Shown here: in pieces, positions 14,084-21,446 of the stretch | Position numbering within the stretch: the first letter of the stretch is position 1 | Layout of the letters: every line of letters starts with the position of its first letter | Assembly (NCBI GenBank): GCA_900544405.1 | Contig: UQVA01000025.1 | Location: 1 to 28,005, forward strand | DNA from: an uncultured Eubacteriales bacterium | GTDB lineage: Bacteria > Bacillota > Clostridia > Oscillospirales > Oscillospiraceae | Length of the DNA: 28,005 nt | Reading direction: 5' to 3' | Made by a program: the position numbers and the translations under genes | The notes under the pieces: model-generated | Database searches by the model: none | Told to the model about the DNA's origin: nothing | Seen by the model: the letters and a program-made list of their open reading frames with translations, nothing else

Positions 14084-15115
14084 TCAGTTTCGGGCCAGTT
14101 CCATGGCGATGCTCCCCAGCATGGGGGAGAGAATCATACCCCCGAAGCCCCAGAGCCGGTAGCCCAGGTACAGGCAGGCCAGGGTCACCAGGGGGTCCAG
14201 CCCCAGGTGGCGGCCCACCAGCCGGGGTTCCAGGGTGGAGCGGGTCAGGGCGGCGCAGGCATAGGTGGCCAGCAGGCCCAACGCACGGGGAAGCTGCCCC
14301 TGCAATAAAGAAATCAAGGCCCAGGGCAGCAGTACCGTGCCGGACCCCAGCACCGGCAGGGCATCCACCAGCGCCACGCCCCCGGCCCACAGAGGGGCAT
14401 AAGGAATCCGTAAAATCAGTAGTCCGACGCTGACGATGAGAAATGTCAGAAGCAGCAGCACCGATTGCGCCCGGAGCCAGCCCCCAACGGCGCTGCGGAT
14501 CTGGGTCAGCCGCAGCAGGAAAGCCTCCCGGCGCTCCGGGGGAAACCGCTGGGCCAGCCATTTTTGTATCTTCGGCAGCCGCAGGGAGATCATAAAGGCG
14601 GACAGGACCCCGGTGCCAACGGTCAGGGCGCTGCCGGAGACGGCTCCCAGGAAGCCCGTCATGGCGGCGGGCAGGGCCCGAACCGCATCGTCCGTGAAAT
14701 TCATTCCGCTTTCAAAGAGTGCGGACAGGGTGTGTTGGGCCATGGGCTGCAAATTCTCCGGCAGCTTTTCGGCCAGCAGGGTCAGCCGGGACCGGAGGAG
14801 GGAGAGAGCATTGGAGGCGGTGCGCTCCATGTCCGGCAGGGCCTTGGCAAGAAGCCCCAGATTGCGCAATATGGCCGAGCACAGAAGCACCAGCAGCCCC
14901 GCTAAAAGGAGCAGCAGAATGCCCACCGCCAGCACGCTGGCCCCGGCCCGGGGCATTTTCCGGGAGAAAAACTTTACCGCAGGCTCCGCCAGCAGCGCCA
15001 GCGTTCCTCCAAGAAAAAAGGGGAAAAACAGCGGGAAAAGCCAGCGTATCCCCAGCCAGGCCGCCCCGAAAACACAAAAAAGGGCCAATGTCCGCCGCCA
15101 TGGAAACCGGGCCAA
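14084..15115 (-). CDS. YtvI/AI-2E family membrane protein
   Basis: A 343-residue PerM/AI-2E exporter-family protein with about seven or eight hydrophobic helices: two at the N-terminus, an amphipathic middle region (about residues 90-150), and a C-terminal bundle with LRIPYAPLWAGGVALVDALPVLGSG, typical of the family. The subgroup resembles YtvI, a sporulation membrane protein of Bacillus. The start is set by GGAGG (15128-15124) followed after eight bases by TTG 15115; an ATG at 15136 lies upstream of that ribosome binding site and is less likely. It is encoded just upstream of recJ on the same strand and divergent from pheB. Substrate unknown; an autoinducer role should not be assumed. Confidence 0.87.
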   Translation of the reverse strand: MARFPWRRTLALFCVFGAAWLGIRWLFPLFFPFFLGGTLALLAEPAVKFFSRKMPRAGASVLAVGILLLLLAGLLVLLCSAILRNLGLLAKALPDMERTASNALSLLRSRLTLLAEKLPENLQPMAQHTLSALFESGMNFTDDAVRALPAAMTGFLGAVSGSALTVGTGVLSAFMISLRLPKIQKWLAQRFPPERREAFLLRLTQIRSAVGGWLRAQSVLLLLTFLIVSVGLLILRIPYAPLWAGGVALVDALPVLGSGTVLLPWALISLLQGQLPRALGLLATYACAALTRSTLEPRLVGRHLGLDPLVTLACLYLGYRLWGFGGMILSPMLGSIAMELARN

Positions 15116-15149
15116 ATCCTTCACCTCCAAAAACATATTACAAAAGGGC

Positions 15150-15177
15150 TTGCATTTCGGGAAAAGTGTGGTACAAT
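15150..15177 (+). promoter_or_regulatory. sigma-A promoter of pheB
   Basis: TTGCAT (15150-15155), 16 bases, TACAAT (15172-15177). It lies about 60 bases upstream of the pheB start and divergent from the YtvI-like gene. Confidence 0.75.
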
Positions 15178-15239
15178 AGTCACCAGAAGAACAACTCTGT
15201 GGGACAATATGAACAAAAAATAAATTCAGGAGGCGACGT

Positions 15240-15683
15240 ATGTCTAAGAATTCGAAGTTCTACATTGTGGAAGCATCCGCACTGCCGGAGATCTTTTTGA
15301 AGGTGGCCCAGGCACGGGAGCTGATCCAGACCGGCGAGGCCAAGACCGTCAACGAGGCGACCCATATCGTGGGCATCAGCCGCAGCGCGTTTTACAAGTA
15401 CCGGGATATGGTGCTGCCCTTTGAGAACATGATGAACGGCCGGGTCATTACCCTGCAGCTGCTGCTGCACGATAACCCGGGCCAGCTTTCCCTGATCCTG
15501 AACCTGTTCGCACAGCGGCAGGCCAACATCCTGACCATCAACTCCATCGTGCCGACCAACGGCTGCGCCGTAGTGACCATTTCGGCGGAGACCATCGAGT
15601 TGAACGTGCCGCTGGAGGAGTTCCTCCGGGAACTGCGGGAGACCCGTGGCGTTATCAAGGCGGACATTCTGGCAGGTTCCTAA
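15240..15683 (+). CDS. pheB: PheB-type ACT domain protein
   Basis: A 147-residue protein with an N-terminal helix-turn-helix-like segment (about residues 34-56, KTVNEATHIVGISRSAFYKY) and a C-terminal ACT domain (about 69-143, with HDNPGQLSLILNLFAQRQANI and the turn VPTNGCAVVTIS). ACT domains bind amino acids and control metabolic enzymes; PheB is historically linked to phenylalanine metabolism, but its mechanism is not settled. ATG 15240 has CAGGAGG eight bases upstream. Its own promoter precedes it and a strong terminator follows. The next gene is an aspartokinase without ACT domains, so a regulatory partnership is conceivable. Confidence 0.93.
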   Translation: MSKNSKFYIVEASALPEIFLKVAQARELIQTGEAKTVNEATHIVGISRSAFYKYRDMVLPFENMMNGRVITLQLLLHDNPGQLSLILNLFAQRQANILTINSIVPTNGCAVVTISAETIELNVPLEEFLRELRETRGVIKADILAGS

Positions 15684-15698
15684 AAGAGCATCGTTTCC

Positions 15699-15730
15699 TT
15701 CCGGGCCGGTTTTCGGCCCGGAATTTTTTT
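15699..15730 (+). terminator. intrinsic terminator after pheB
   Basis: TTCCGGGCCG (15699-15708) pairs with CGGCCCGGAA (15714-15723) around GTTTT, followed by seven T residues (15724-15730). It separates pheB from the aspartokinase, so that gene needs read-through or its own promoter. Confidence 0.92.
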
Positions 15731-15768
15731 CCCTCTTTCGTCATAGAATGACCCGGAGGTGAGAAATT

Positions 15769-16506
15769 TTGCGGATCGTGCAGAAATACGGCGGGACCTC
15801 CCTGGCCGATGCCGGGAGGCTCCGCAATGCGGCCCGGCGGGCGGCGCTGCTCCATGCCCAGGGGGCGGAGGTCATCCTGGTGGTCTCCGCTCAGGGGGAC
15901 ACCACGGACTTTTTGGTCCGGCAGGCATCGGAGGTGAACCCACGGGGGTCCCTGCGGGAAATGGATGCCCTGCTGGCCGCCGGGGAGCAGATGTCCGCCG
16001 CCCTGACGGCCATGGCCATCGGGGCCTTGGGCGCACCGGCGGTGAGCCTGACGGGCTATCAGGCGGGCATCCATACGGACGGGGTTCATGGCAATGCGAA
16101 AATACTGGACCTGACCGGGGAGCGCATCCGCCGGGAACTGGAAGCGGGGAAAATCGTCGTTACGGCGGGCTTTCAGGGCTATGACGATGCCGGGGACGTG
16201 ACGACGCTGGGCCGGGGCGGGTCCGACACCACGGCGGTGGCTCTGGCGGCCTTTTTGCAGGCGGATGTGTGCCAGATCTTCACGGACGTGGACGGGGTCT
16301 ATGACCGGGACCCAAGAAGATACCCGGAGGCCCGGCGATTCGGACGGCTCAGCTACGAGGCCATGCTGGCACTCATCGAAGGGGGCGCACAGGTGCTCCA
16401 TGACCGCAGTGTGCTGCTGGCCAGGGAGCATGGGCTGACCATCGAGGTCCTGTCGGCCTTCACCGGCGCCCCGGGGACCCTGGTCGGCCCCTTGGAAGCA
16501 TTGTAA
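15769..16506 (+). CDS. aspartate kinase catalytic domain, no ACT domains
   Basis: A 245-residue amino-acid kinase fold matching the catalytic half of aspartokinase, the first enzyme of the lysine, threonine, methionine and diaminopimelate pathway. Motifs are VQKYGGTSL (4-12), GRGGSDTTA (148-156) and FTDVDGVYDRDPR (171-183). The frame ends after AFTGAPGTLV, exactly where the two C-terminal ACT domains of a normal (about 400-residue) enzyme would begin. No ACT coding sequence follows, so this is a domain-complete short form or a truncated copy. The start is TTG 15769, with GGAGG nine bases upstream. Codon use looks like its neighbours, and no frameshift is visible. Activity and feedback control cannot be judged from sequence. 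Confidence 0.88.
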   Translation: MRIVQKYGGTSLADAGRLRNAARRAALLHAQGAEVILVVSAQGDTTDFLVRQASEVNPRGSLREMDALLAAGEQMSAALTAMAIGALGAPAVSLTGYQAGIHTDGVHGNAKILDLTGERIRRELEAGKIVVTAGFQGYDDAGDVTTLGRGGSDTTAVALAAFLQADVCQIFTDVDGVYDRDPRRYPEARRFGRLSYEAMLALIEGGAQVLHDRSVLLAREHGLTIEVLSAFTGAPGTLVGPLEAL

Positions 16507-16569
16507 CCGGGAAAAGAAGGAAATATTCGGATCAGTTGAGGCGGGAAAAAGCAGGACCGGATGGGAAAA

Positions 16570-16676
16570 CGCCTTGGCCCCTCTCGGAGGGGCCAAGAGA
16601 CGGTGCTTCGGCTTAGCCCCTACCGCCCCTCATCCGTCTCGGCTGACGCCGAGCCACCTTCCCCCGGGGGAAGGCG
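16570..16676 (+). repeat. dispersed hairpin repeat, copy B (complete)
   Basis: About 107 bp bounded by CGCCTT (16570-16575) and AAGGCG (16671-16676). Inside are TTGGCCCCT/AGGGGCCAA (16574-16596), GAGACGGT, CCCTACCGCCCCTCATCCG, a CTCGGC/GCCGAG hairpin (16638-16653), CCACC and the palindrome CCTTCCCCC-GGGGGAAGG (16657-16674). The outer inverted ends and the lack of coding potential suggest a miniature mobile or RNA-structured element. The gap 16507-16800 holds this repeat and the next terminator, and no gene. Confidence 0.85.
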
Positions 16677-16762
16677 ATTTCTCTGTCCCGGCGGGCTATG
16701 CGTCGATTTTGCTGCTCTGGTATCGGCAATAATTCCTTAATGTTATGTCATCTAATAAACTC

Positions 16763-16794
16763 AAAAAATCCCCCCGATTCGGAAGAATCGGGGG
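16763..16794 (-). terminator. terminator of the DUF4430 gene
   Basis: A perfect 10-bp stem CCCCCGATTC (16771-16780)/GAATCGGGGG (16785-16794) with a GGAA loop, followed on the minus strand by a T-run (16768-16763), starting seven bases past the stop codon. Confidence 0.92.
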
Positions 16795-16800
16795 AAAATC

Positions 16801-17199
16801 TTAGCCATTGGCAGCAGTATAGACCAGCTTGAAGCTGTCGCCGTCGTGGATGGGGGTCTGGTCCACGCCCAGTTCGGCGTAGGCATCGCCCTGATAGAAG
16901 GCCCAGTAGCTGCCGTCGGTGTTGTAGTCGGCGGTCTCGCCGTCCACGGCCTTGATGTACAGGCCGTAATCGCTCTGCTCACCTTCCACCAGGCCTTCAG
17001 CCACCAGTACCGTGCCCAGATATTCCTCATCGGTGTGGTAGGTAAAGACCTTCTCGCTGCCGTCCTTATGGACCACGGTCACGGTGACGGCCTTGCCGCC
17101 TTCGCTGGTAGCAGGACGGGTGGCAAAGTACACGCCCAGCACAATGGCGACGACGGCCACCAGGGCCACCAGAGCAATGACCAATTTCTTGTTCTTCAT
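16801..17199 (-). CDS. membrane-anchored DUF4430 protein
   Basis: A 132-residue protein with a basic N-terminus and one hydrophobic segment (about residues 6-25, LVIALVALVAVVAIVLGVYF), then an extracytoplasmic domain. This domain (about 40-130, with YLGTVLVAEGLV, GSYWAFYQGDAYAELGVDQ and DGDSFKLVYTA) matches DUF4430, related to the C-terminal domain of transcobalamin-like proteins. No lipobox cysteine is present, so the N-terminus acts as an uncleaved anchor or a signal peptide. ATG 17199 has AGGAGG nine bases upstream. A terminator from the J-protein gene ends immediately before this ribosome binding site, so the gene probably uses the promoter at 17284-17256. Ligand unknown; cobalamin binding should not be assumed. 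Confidence 0.85.
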   Translation of the reverse strand: MKNKKLVIALVALVAVVAIVLGVYFATRPATSEGGKAVTVTVVHKDGSEKVFTYHTDEEYLGTVLVAEGLVEGEQSDYGLYIKAVDGETADYNTDGSYWAFYQGDAYAELGVDQTPIHDGDSFKLVYTAANG

Positions 17200-17214
17200 G
17201 GGGTTTTTCCTCCT

Positions 17215-17256
17215 AAAAAATAGCGCCTGTCCGGCTTTTTGGCCAAACAGGCGCTA
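17215..17256 (-). terminator. terminator of the DUF5685/J-protein pair
   Basis: TAGCGCCTGT (17221-17230) pairs with ACAGGCGCTA (17247-17256), with an inner GGC/GCC in the loop, followed on the minus strand by six T residues (17220-17215). The T-run abuts the AGGAGG of the DUF4430 gene. Confidence 0.8.
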
Positions 17257-17284
17257 TTCTAGCATAAATCGGAGAATTCGTCAG
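17256..17284 (-). promoter_or_regulatory. candidate promoter of the DUF4430 gene
   Basis: CTGACG (17284-17279), 17 bases, TAGAAT (17261-17256) preceded by TGC (extended -10). It overlaps the outer edge of the terminator hairpin, so transcription would start inside that hairpin and leave only part of it in the DUF4430 leader. Confidence 0.5.
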
Positions 17285-17290
17285 GATTTT

Positions 17291-17914
17291 TCAGCAGCAG
17301 AACACCCGCCCGCCGCAGCAAAGCTGAGAGGCGTAGCACAGGCACAGGCTGGGACACAGACCCCCCGCCGCACCGAAGCCCCGGTAGTTTCCGGCAGTCC
17401 GGCGATAAGCGGCGCCGCCGTTTTCAATCTCGTTCAGGGTCTGCAGATACAGGGGATTGTTCGGCTCCATGCTCACCGCCCGGCGGATATGCTCCAGGGC
17501 CGTCACGGAGTTGCCAAGACCGTCGTTGGCCAGTGCGGAAAGATAATACCACTGGGCGTTCCGGTTGGTGTCGTTGCTCAGGGCGTTCAGGGCCTCCTGA
17601 TACCGGCCGAAGCGAATGTAATTATAGGCCGCCTGCTGATAGGAGGCCTCCGAGGACCGGCTTTCGCCGCCGTAGCCGCTGCCGTAGGGGTTGTAGCCCC
17701 CGTAAGAGCCGGAATTGCCGGAGGAACGGGCCTTTTCCGGGTTCTTGATCTGCTCGTAGGCGGCGTTGATCTCCTGCATTTTCTTGGCGGCCACTGGGTC
17801 CCCGGGGTTCAGGTCCGGGTGATATTGCTTGGCCAGACGGCGGTAGGCTTTCTTGACCTCTTCGTCGGAGGCATCGGGGCTTAAGCCCAGCACTTTATAG
17901 GGATCGTCCATCAT
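17291..17914 (-). CDS. J-domain protein with TPR-like region and cysteine-rich tail
   Basis: A 207-residue DnaJ-family co-chaperone variant. The J domain covers residues 4-60 with YHPDLNP (HPD 32-34), so it should stimulate an Hsp70. A Gly/Tyr/Ser-rich linker follows (about 62-88), then helical repeats resembling TPR (about 90-165, YNYIRFGRYQEALNAL and LEHIRRAVSMEPNNPLYL). The last 21 residues hold seven cysteines (187, 191, 193, 199, 200, 206, 207). The canonical DnaJ zinc finger and client domain are absent. ATG 17914 overlaps the DUF5685 stop as ATGA, with AGGAGG upstream; ATG 17911 is an equal alternative. Tight coupling to DUF5685 suggests a joint function. The tail may bind metal or a cluster; that is inference. 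Confidence 0.87.
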   Translation of the reverse strand: MMDDPYKVLGLSPDASDEEVKKAYRRLAKQYHPDLNPGDPVAAKKMQEINAAYEQIKNPEKARSSGNSGSYGGYNPYGSGYGGESRSSEASYQQAAYNYIRFGRYQEALNALSNDTNRNAQWYYLSALANDGLGNSVTALEHIRRAVSMEPNNPLYLQTLNEIENGGAAYRRTAGNYRGFGAAGGLCPSLCLCYASQLCCGGRVFCC

Positions 17915-18744
17915 TGCTCCTCCTTCCGTTGGTCCTTGCGCTGCTGGCGGTGCAGCTCCATCCACACGCCGCTGTACAGAATGTTGTCCAGAATGGCCTT
18001 ATCCTGGACCAAAGGCAGCTTTTCAAAGCAGCCGGTGCAGCGGCCCATGGCCAGCACCAGATATTCCTCCCAGCGCTTGGGGTCATTGCCGGTACCCATG
18101 GCCAGGAAGGGATTGTATTTCTTTTTCTTCTCGTCGGCGGCATAGTCCACGGCGGCGTCGGCCAAATAAATGAACCGGCCCAGGCCGTTGCCCATTTGCC
18201 GCAGGGCCTCGCTCCACAGGTCCTCTTTCCAGACCAGCAGTTCTCCCATGAGCCGCCCGAAGCACCCGGCGGGCAGGTCCGGATTGGCACAGTTCTCCTT
18301 TTCCAACGTGGAAAGCTGGCTCAAGCAGGACCGGATGGCCCCGCATTGCCGGGGGTAGGCAGCCTCAATGCGGTTCTTCTCTTTGCCGAGAATGCCGGCA
18401 AGCATTTTTGCGCCGGTCCGCCGGTCGTCCTCCCAGTCGTCCAGGGCATTGTAATAGGCCAGAATGACGTTCATGTCGGCGGCATAGCGGATGCAGTCGT
18501 TGTCCACCCAGTGCTTTTTCCGGATAGGATGCAGCACACAGGCGTGATCGCCGCCGGTCTCCTCCGGCTCATAGAGACTCATCAAAAGCAGAGCCAGGAA
18601 CGTGGTGTCATAGCTGAGGGTCAGCCGGGACAGATTGGAGGACTGGCTGCGGATGCGGCGGCAGATGCCGCAGTAAACGCTGTTGTAGCGCTGCTTTTCC
18701 TCCGACGTCAATTCCTCCACGCTGGCGGCAACAAAACCGAACAT
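17911..18744 (-). CDS. DUF5685-like protein with Asp-rich motifs and two CxxC pairs
   Basis: A 277-residue, mostly helical protein that I place in DUF5685 from its MFGFV...YNSVYCGICRRI N-terminus. Two CxxC pairs are visible, CGIC (25-28) and CTGC (236-239), plus Cys69, His72 and Cys84. Two acidic helices carry LDDWEDD (101-107) and LADAAVDYAADEKKKKYNPF (194-213). Their order and surroundings recall the two Asp-rich motifs of phytoene/squalene-synthase-type enzymes, although I know of no established function for the family. ATG 18744 has AAAGGAGG upstream; an in-frame GTG further out precedes that site and is not used. The stop overlaps the J-protein start by four bases. Enzyme activity is a hypothesis only. 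Confidence 0.82.
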   Translation of the reverse strand: MFGFVAASVEELTSEEKQRYNSVYCGICRRIRSQSSNLSRLTLSYDTTFLALLLMSLYEPEETGGDHACVLHPIRKKHWVDNDCIRYAADMNVILAYYNALDDWEDDRRTGAKMLAGILGKEKNRIEAAYPRQCGAIRSCLSQLSTLEKENCANPDLPAGCFGRLMGELLVWKEDLWSEALRQMGNGLGRFIYLADAAVDYAADEKKKKYNPFLAMGTGNDPKRWEEYLVLAMGRCTGCFEKLPLVQDKAILDNILYSGVWMELHRQQRKDQRKEEQ

Positions 18745-18815
18745 GGCGCTCCCTCCTTTTTTACCCACGTTACCCGGGAATTATGTCGAAATCATAAACG
18801 AAATGAAAAGAAAAA

Positions 18816-19658
18816 TCAGCTTTCCGGCTCTTTGTTCCAATCCAGCAGCAGCCGGTTCAGGACCCCGCCGAAAAACAGGATATACAGGCAGAAATACAGC
18901 CACAGCATGGACAGCGCTACGGCGTACACACTGCCGAAGATGTTGGCGTAGCTGGGGAAATGCTCCACATACACGGAGAAGGCCTGGGAAAAGACCTGCC
19001 AGCCAATGGAGGCCAGAAGCGCTCCGGGCAGGGAGTATTCCAGCCGGTTATGCTCGTTGGGCAGGACCATATACATGGCGGTGAAGATCACGGCCTGGAC
19101 CAGAAGCAGCAGGAAAAACCGCATTTCCAGAATGTCCGCCAGGAAATTCAGAAAGGGATTCCGGCTGGCGTTCAGGGCTTCGGCAATGGTGGCGCCGAAC
19201 ACGTGCAGGGCCAGGGTCAGCAGCAGAACCACCAGAAAGAGAAAGGTGTAGAGCATACTGATGAGCCGGGTGTGCACATACCCCCGGTTTTCGGAGACAC
19301 CGTAAATGGCGTTCAGCCCGGTGAGCAGGCCGTACACGCCCCGGCTGGCGGACCAAAGGGCCGTTACGGCGGAGAGGCCTACCATGGCCTTGGAGGTATT
19401 GGCGTAGGTGCTGATAATGAGCCGTTCCGCCGCAGGCAGCAGGGCCGCCGGAAGCACACCGTCCAGCAGCTCTGTGAGGGTCTCCACGTGGAGCGGGGTG
19501 TAACGCAGCAGGCTTAAAAGCAGCACCAGCGTAGGGAACACGGCCAGCACGATGAAATAGCCTGCGTGGGCCGCATGGAGGGGCAAATGCAGTGAGCCGA
19601 TGGTATGCACGGCGGACACACTTCGTTGGAGAAATTGCTTTTTCTTTCCGGGTCTCAT
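18816..19658 (-). CDS. YihY/BrkB family membrane protein
   Basis: A 280-residue inner-membrane protein with six hydrophobic helices. Typical segments are AHAGYFIVLAVFPTLVLLLSLL near the N-terminus, TALWSASRGVYGLLTGLNAIYG, and the C-terminal YGSVYAVALSMLWLYFCLYILFFGG-like region. It was formerly called ribonuclease BN in error; its function is not known. The start at ATG 19658 has AAAGGAG upstream, whereas a frame extending to 19868 runs through a terminator and the end of the FakA gene. It is bounded upstream by that terminator and downstream, after 71 bases, by DUF5685. Confidence 0.9.
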   Translation of the reverse strand: MRPGKKKQFLQRSVSAVHTIGSLHLPLHAAHAGYFIVLAVFPTLVLLLSLLRYTPLHVETLTELLDGVLPAALLPAAERLIISTYANTSKAMVGLSAVTALWSASRGVYGLLTGLNAIYGVSENRGYVHTRLISMLYTFLFLVVLLLTLALHVFGATIAEALNASRNPFLNFLADILEMRFFLLLLVQAVIFTAMYMVLPNEHNRLEYSLPGALLASIGWQVFSQAFSVYVEHFPSYANIFGSVYAVALSMLWLYFCLYILFFGGVLNRLLLDWNKEPES

Positions 19659-19685
19659 CGATCGGCTCCTTTCGAGTTTTTTGAG

Positions 19686-19716
19686 AAAAAGCCTTCCTCT
19701 GGGGGGAGGCTTTTTT
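19686..19716. terminator. bidirectional terminator between fakA-like gene and yihY-like gene
   Basis: GCCTTCC (19691-19697) pairs with GGGGAGGC (19703-19710), flanked by A5 on the left and T6 on the right, so it could work on either strand. On the minus strand it would stop fakA-like transcripts shortly before the YihY start. Confidence 0.7.
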
Positions 19717-19757
19717 GCGCATCGTCGGGGGATGGGCTTTTCCCTCCCGAAAACTTC

Positions 19758-19785
19758 GCCCGGCGAGAGGGGCCTCCCGCCGGGC
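19758..19785 (-). terminator. hairpin just past the fakA-like gene
   Basis: GCCCGGCG (19758-19765) pairs with CGCCGGGC (19778-19785); on the minus strand GAAGTTTTC follows. It is a weaker terminator candidate or a 3'-end stabiliser, placed ten bases after the stop. Confidence 0.5.
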
Positions 19786-19795
19786 AGGGAACGCT

Positions 19796-21427
19796 TTATT
19801 CTGCGGAGATCAGGTAGTAATACACCGGCTGACCGCCGCTGAGCAGATTCACGTCCGCTCCGGGGCAAAGCTGGGTGAAAATGTCCGCAGCCTTCTGGGC
19901 CTGCTTGGGGGTGATGTCCGCACCGTAGTAGATGGTGACGAACTCCCGGCCGTCGGCGTGGACTTTTTCGGCCAGGGACCGGAGCAGCACCTTGATGTCC
20001 CGGCTGGTGCCGAACAGGGCACTGCCGTACATGGCCAGATAGTCGCCCTCGTGGATGTCGTAGCCGTCAAAGTCGGAATTCCGGGCGGCGTAGGTGATCT
20101 GCATGGTGTCCACGGTACCCAGAGCCTCGTTCATGGCCTCGGTATTTTCCTCCACGCTGCCCTCCGGGTTGAAGCTCAGCATGGCGGTGACGCCCTGGGG
20201 AACGGTCTTGCTGGGGATGACCACGACCTTCTTGGGGGTCAGGCCCTCCACCTGTTGGGCCGCCATAATGATATTCTTGTTGTTGGGCAGAATGAACACG
20301 GTCTCGGCGGGGACCTTGTTCACGGCCTCCAGAATGTCCTGAGTGCTGGGGTTCATGGTCTGGCCGCCGGAAATGATACCGTCCACGCCCAGATTGCCGA
20401 ACACCTCGCCCAGGCCCTTACCGGCGCAGACGCTGACCACGCCCAAAGCCTTTTCCGGCTCGGCGATCTTCGGGGACAGTTCCTGCTCGCTCAGCACCTT
20501 CTCGGTGTGCTGCAGGCGCATATTCTCGATTTTTACGGTGACAAAGGAGCCGTATTTCAGGGCCTCCTGCAACGCCGTACCGGGGTTATTGGTATGCACA
20601 TGGACCTTGATGATCTCATCATCGTCCACCAGCACCAGACTGTCGCCCAGCTCGGACAGGAACGCACGCAGCTCCTCCGGGTCCTTGTCGTTCTCCCGGG
20701 AGACGATGAACTCCGTGCAGTAGGTAAAGGTGATGTCCTCGTCGGCAAAGTCGGAGAAATCGGCGCTCTCCTTCACCTCGGCGCTTTCACCATTTTCGGG
20801 GACCACCACATCCTCGCCCCGGAGGGCCAGCAGCATGGCTTCCAGCACGAAGCACCAGCCCTTGCCGCCGGCGTCCACCACACCGGCCTTTTTCAGCACC
20901 GGGTTCTGGTTCACGGTATCGGCCAGAGCAATTTTTGCCGCTTCCAGCGCCTGCTCCTGGACGAATTCCAGGTAGTTGTTCTCGTTGGCGGCGGACAGGG
21001 CCTTGGCGGCGGCCAGCCGGGCCACGGTCAGGATGGTGCCCTCGGCGGGCTTCATCACGGCCTTGTAGGCGGCGTCCACGCCTTCCTGCAAAGCATTGGC
21101 CCACAGCACGCCGTCACATTCGCTGGCGCCCTTGAGCTTCTTGGAAATACCCCGCATCAGCAGGGAAAGGATCACGCCGGAGTTGCCCCGGGCCCCCCGC
21201 AGCATGGCGGAGGCGGCAGCGGAAGCTGCCTTCTCCAGTGTGGGGTCCTCCAGCTTCCGTAGGTCGGAAGCGGCGGCGTTAATGGTCATAGACATATTGG
21301 TACCGGTATCTCCGTCCGGCACCGGGAACACATTCAGCTCATTGAGCTTCTGCTTGTTGATCTCAATGGCTGCGGCAGCGCTCAGCAGCATTCTGCGGAA
21401 ATCGGCTCCGTTTATGGTCTGCCTCAA
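19796..21427 (-). CDS. DAK2/DegV-like kinase, FakA/YloV family
   Basis: A 543-residue protein with an N-terminal DhaL-type nucleotide-binding domain (about 1-200), showing NVFPVPDGDTGTNM (32-45) and MLRGARGNSGVILS (75-88), then a central and C-terminal YloV region. In staphylococci FakA phosphorylates fatty acids presented by FakB. No FakB is in this window. I set the start at TTG 21427, nine bases after GGAGG (21441-21437); the ATG at 21454 lies upstream of that site and overlaps the Asp23 gene. Asp23-FakA pairing is standard in Firmicutes (yloU-yloV), with recG often nearby, as here. The family is certain; the fatty-acid kinase role is by homology. Confidence 0.92.
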   Translation of the reverse strand: MRQTINGADFRRMLLSAAAAIEINKQKLNELNVFPVPDGDTGTNMSMTINAAASDLRKLEDPTLEKAASAAASAMLRGARGNSGVILSLLMRGISKKLKGASECDGVLWANALQEGVDAAYKAVMKPAEGTILTVARLAAAKALSAANENNYLEFVQEQALEAAKIALADTVNQNPVLKKAGVVDAGGKGWCFVLEAMLLALRGEDVVVPENGESAEVKESADFSDFADEDITFTYCTEFIVSRENDKDPEELRAFLSELGDSLVLVDDDEIIKVHVHTNNPGTALQEALKYGSFVTVKIENMRLQHTEKVLSEQELSPKIAEPEKALGVVSVCAGKGLGEVFGNLGVDGIISGGQTMNPSTQDILEAVNKVPAETVFILPNNKNIIMAAQQVEGLTPKKVVVIPSKTVPQGVTAMLSFNPEGSVEENTEAMNEALGTVDTMQITYAARNSDFDGYDIHEGDYLAMYGSALFGTSRDIKVLLRSLAEKVHADGREFVTIYYGADITPKQAQKAADIFTQLCPGADVNLLSGGQPVYYYLISAE

Positions 21428-21446
21428 TGGTTTACACCTCCGAAAA

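Noticed and set aside
15721..15768. A sigma-A promoter for the aspartokinase.
   Set aside because: TAGAAT (15744-15749) has no acceptable -35 at 16-18 bases, so I did not call it.
18784..18790. TGTCGAA, a perfect Spo0A-box 7-mer upstream of DUF5685, and another at 26301-26307.
   Set aside because: With one free base such 7-mers are expected several times by chance in 28 kb; no second box or suitable promoter supports them.
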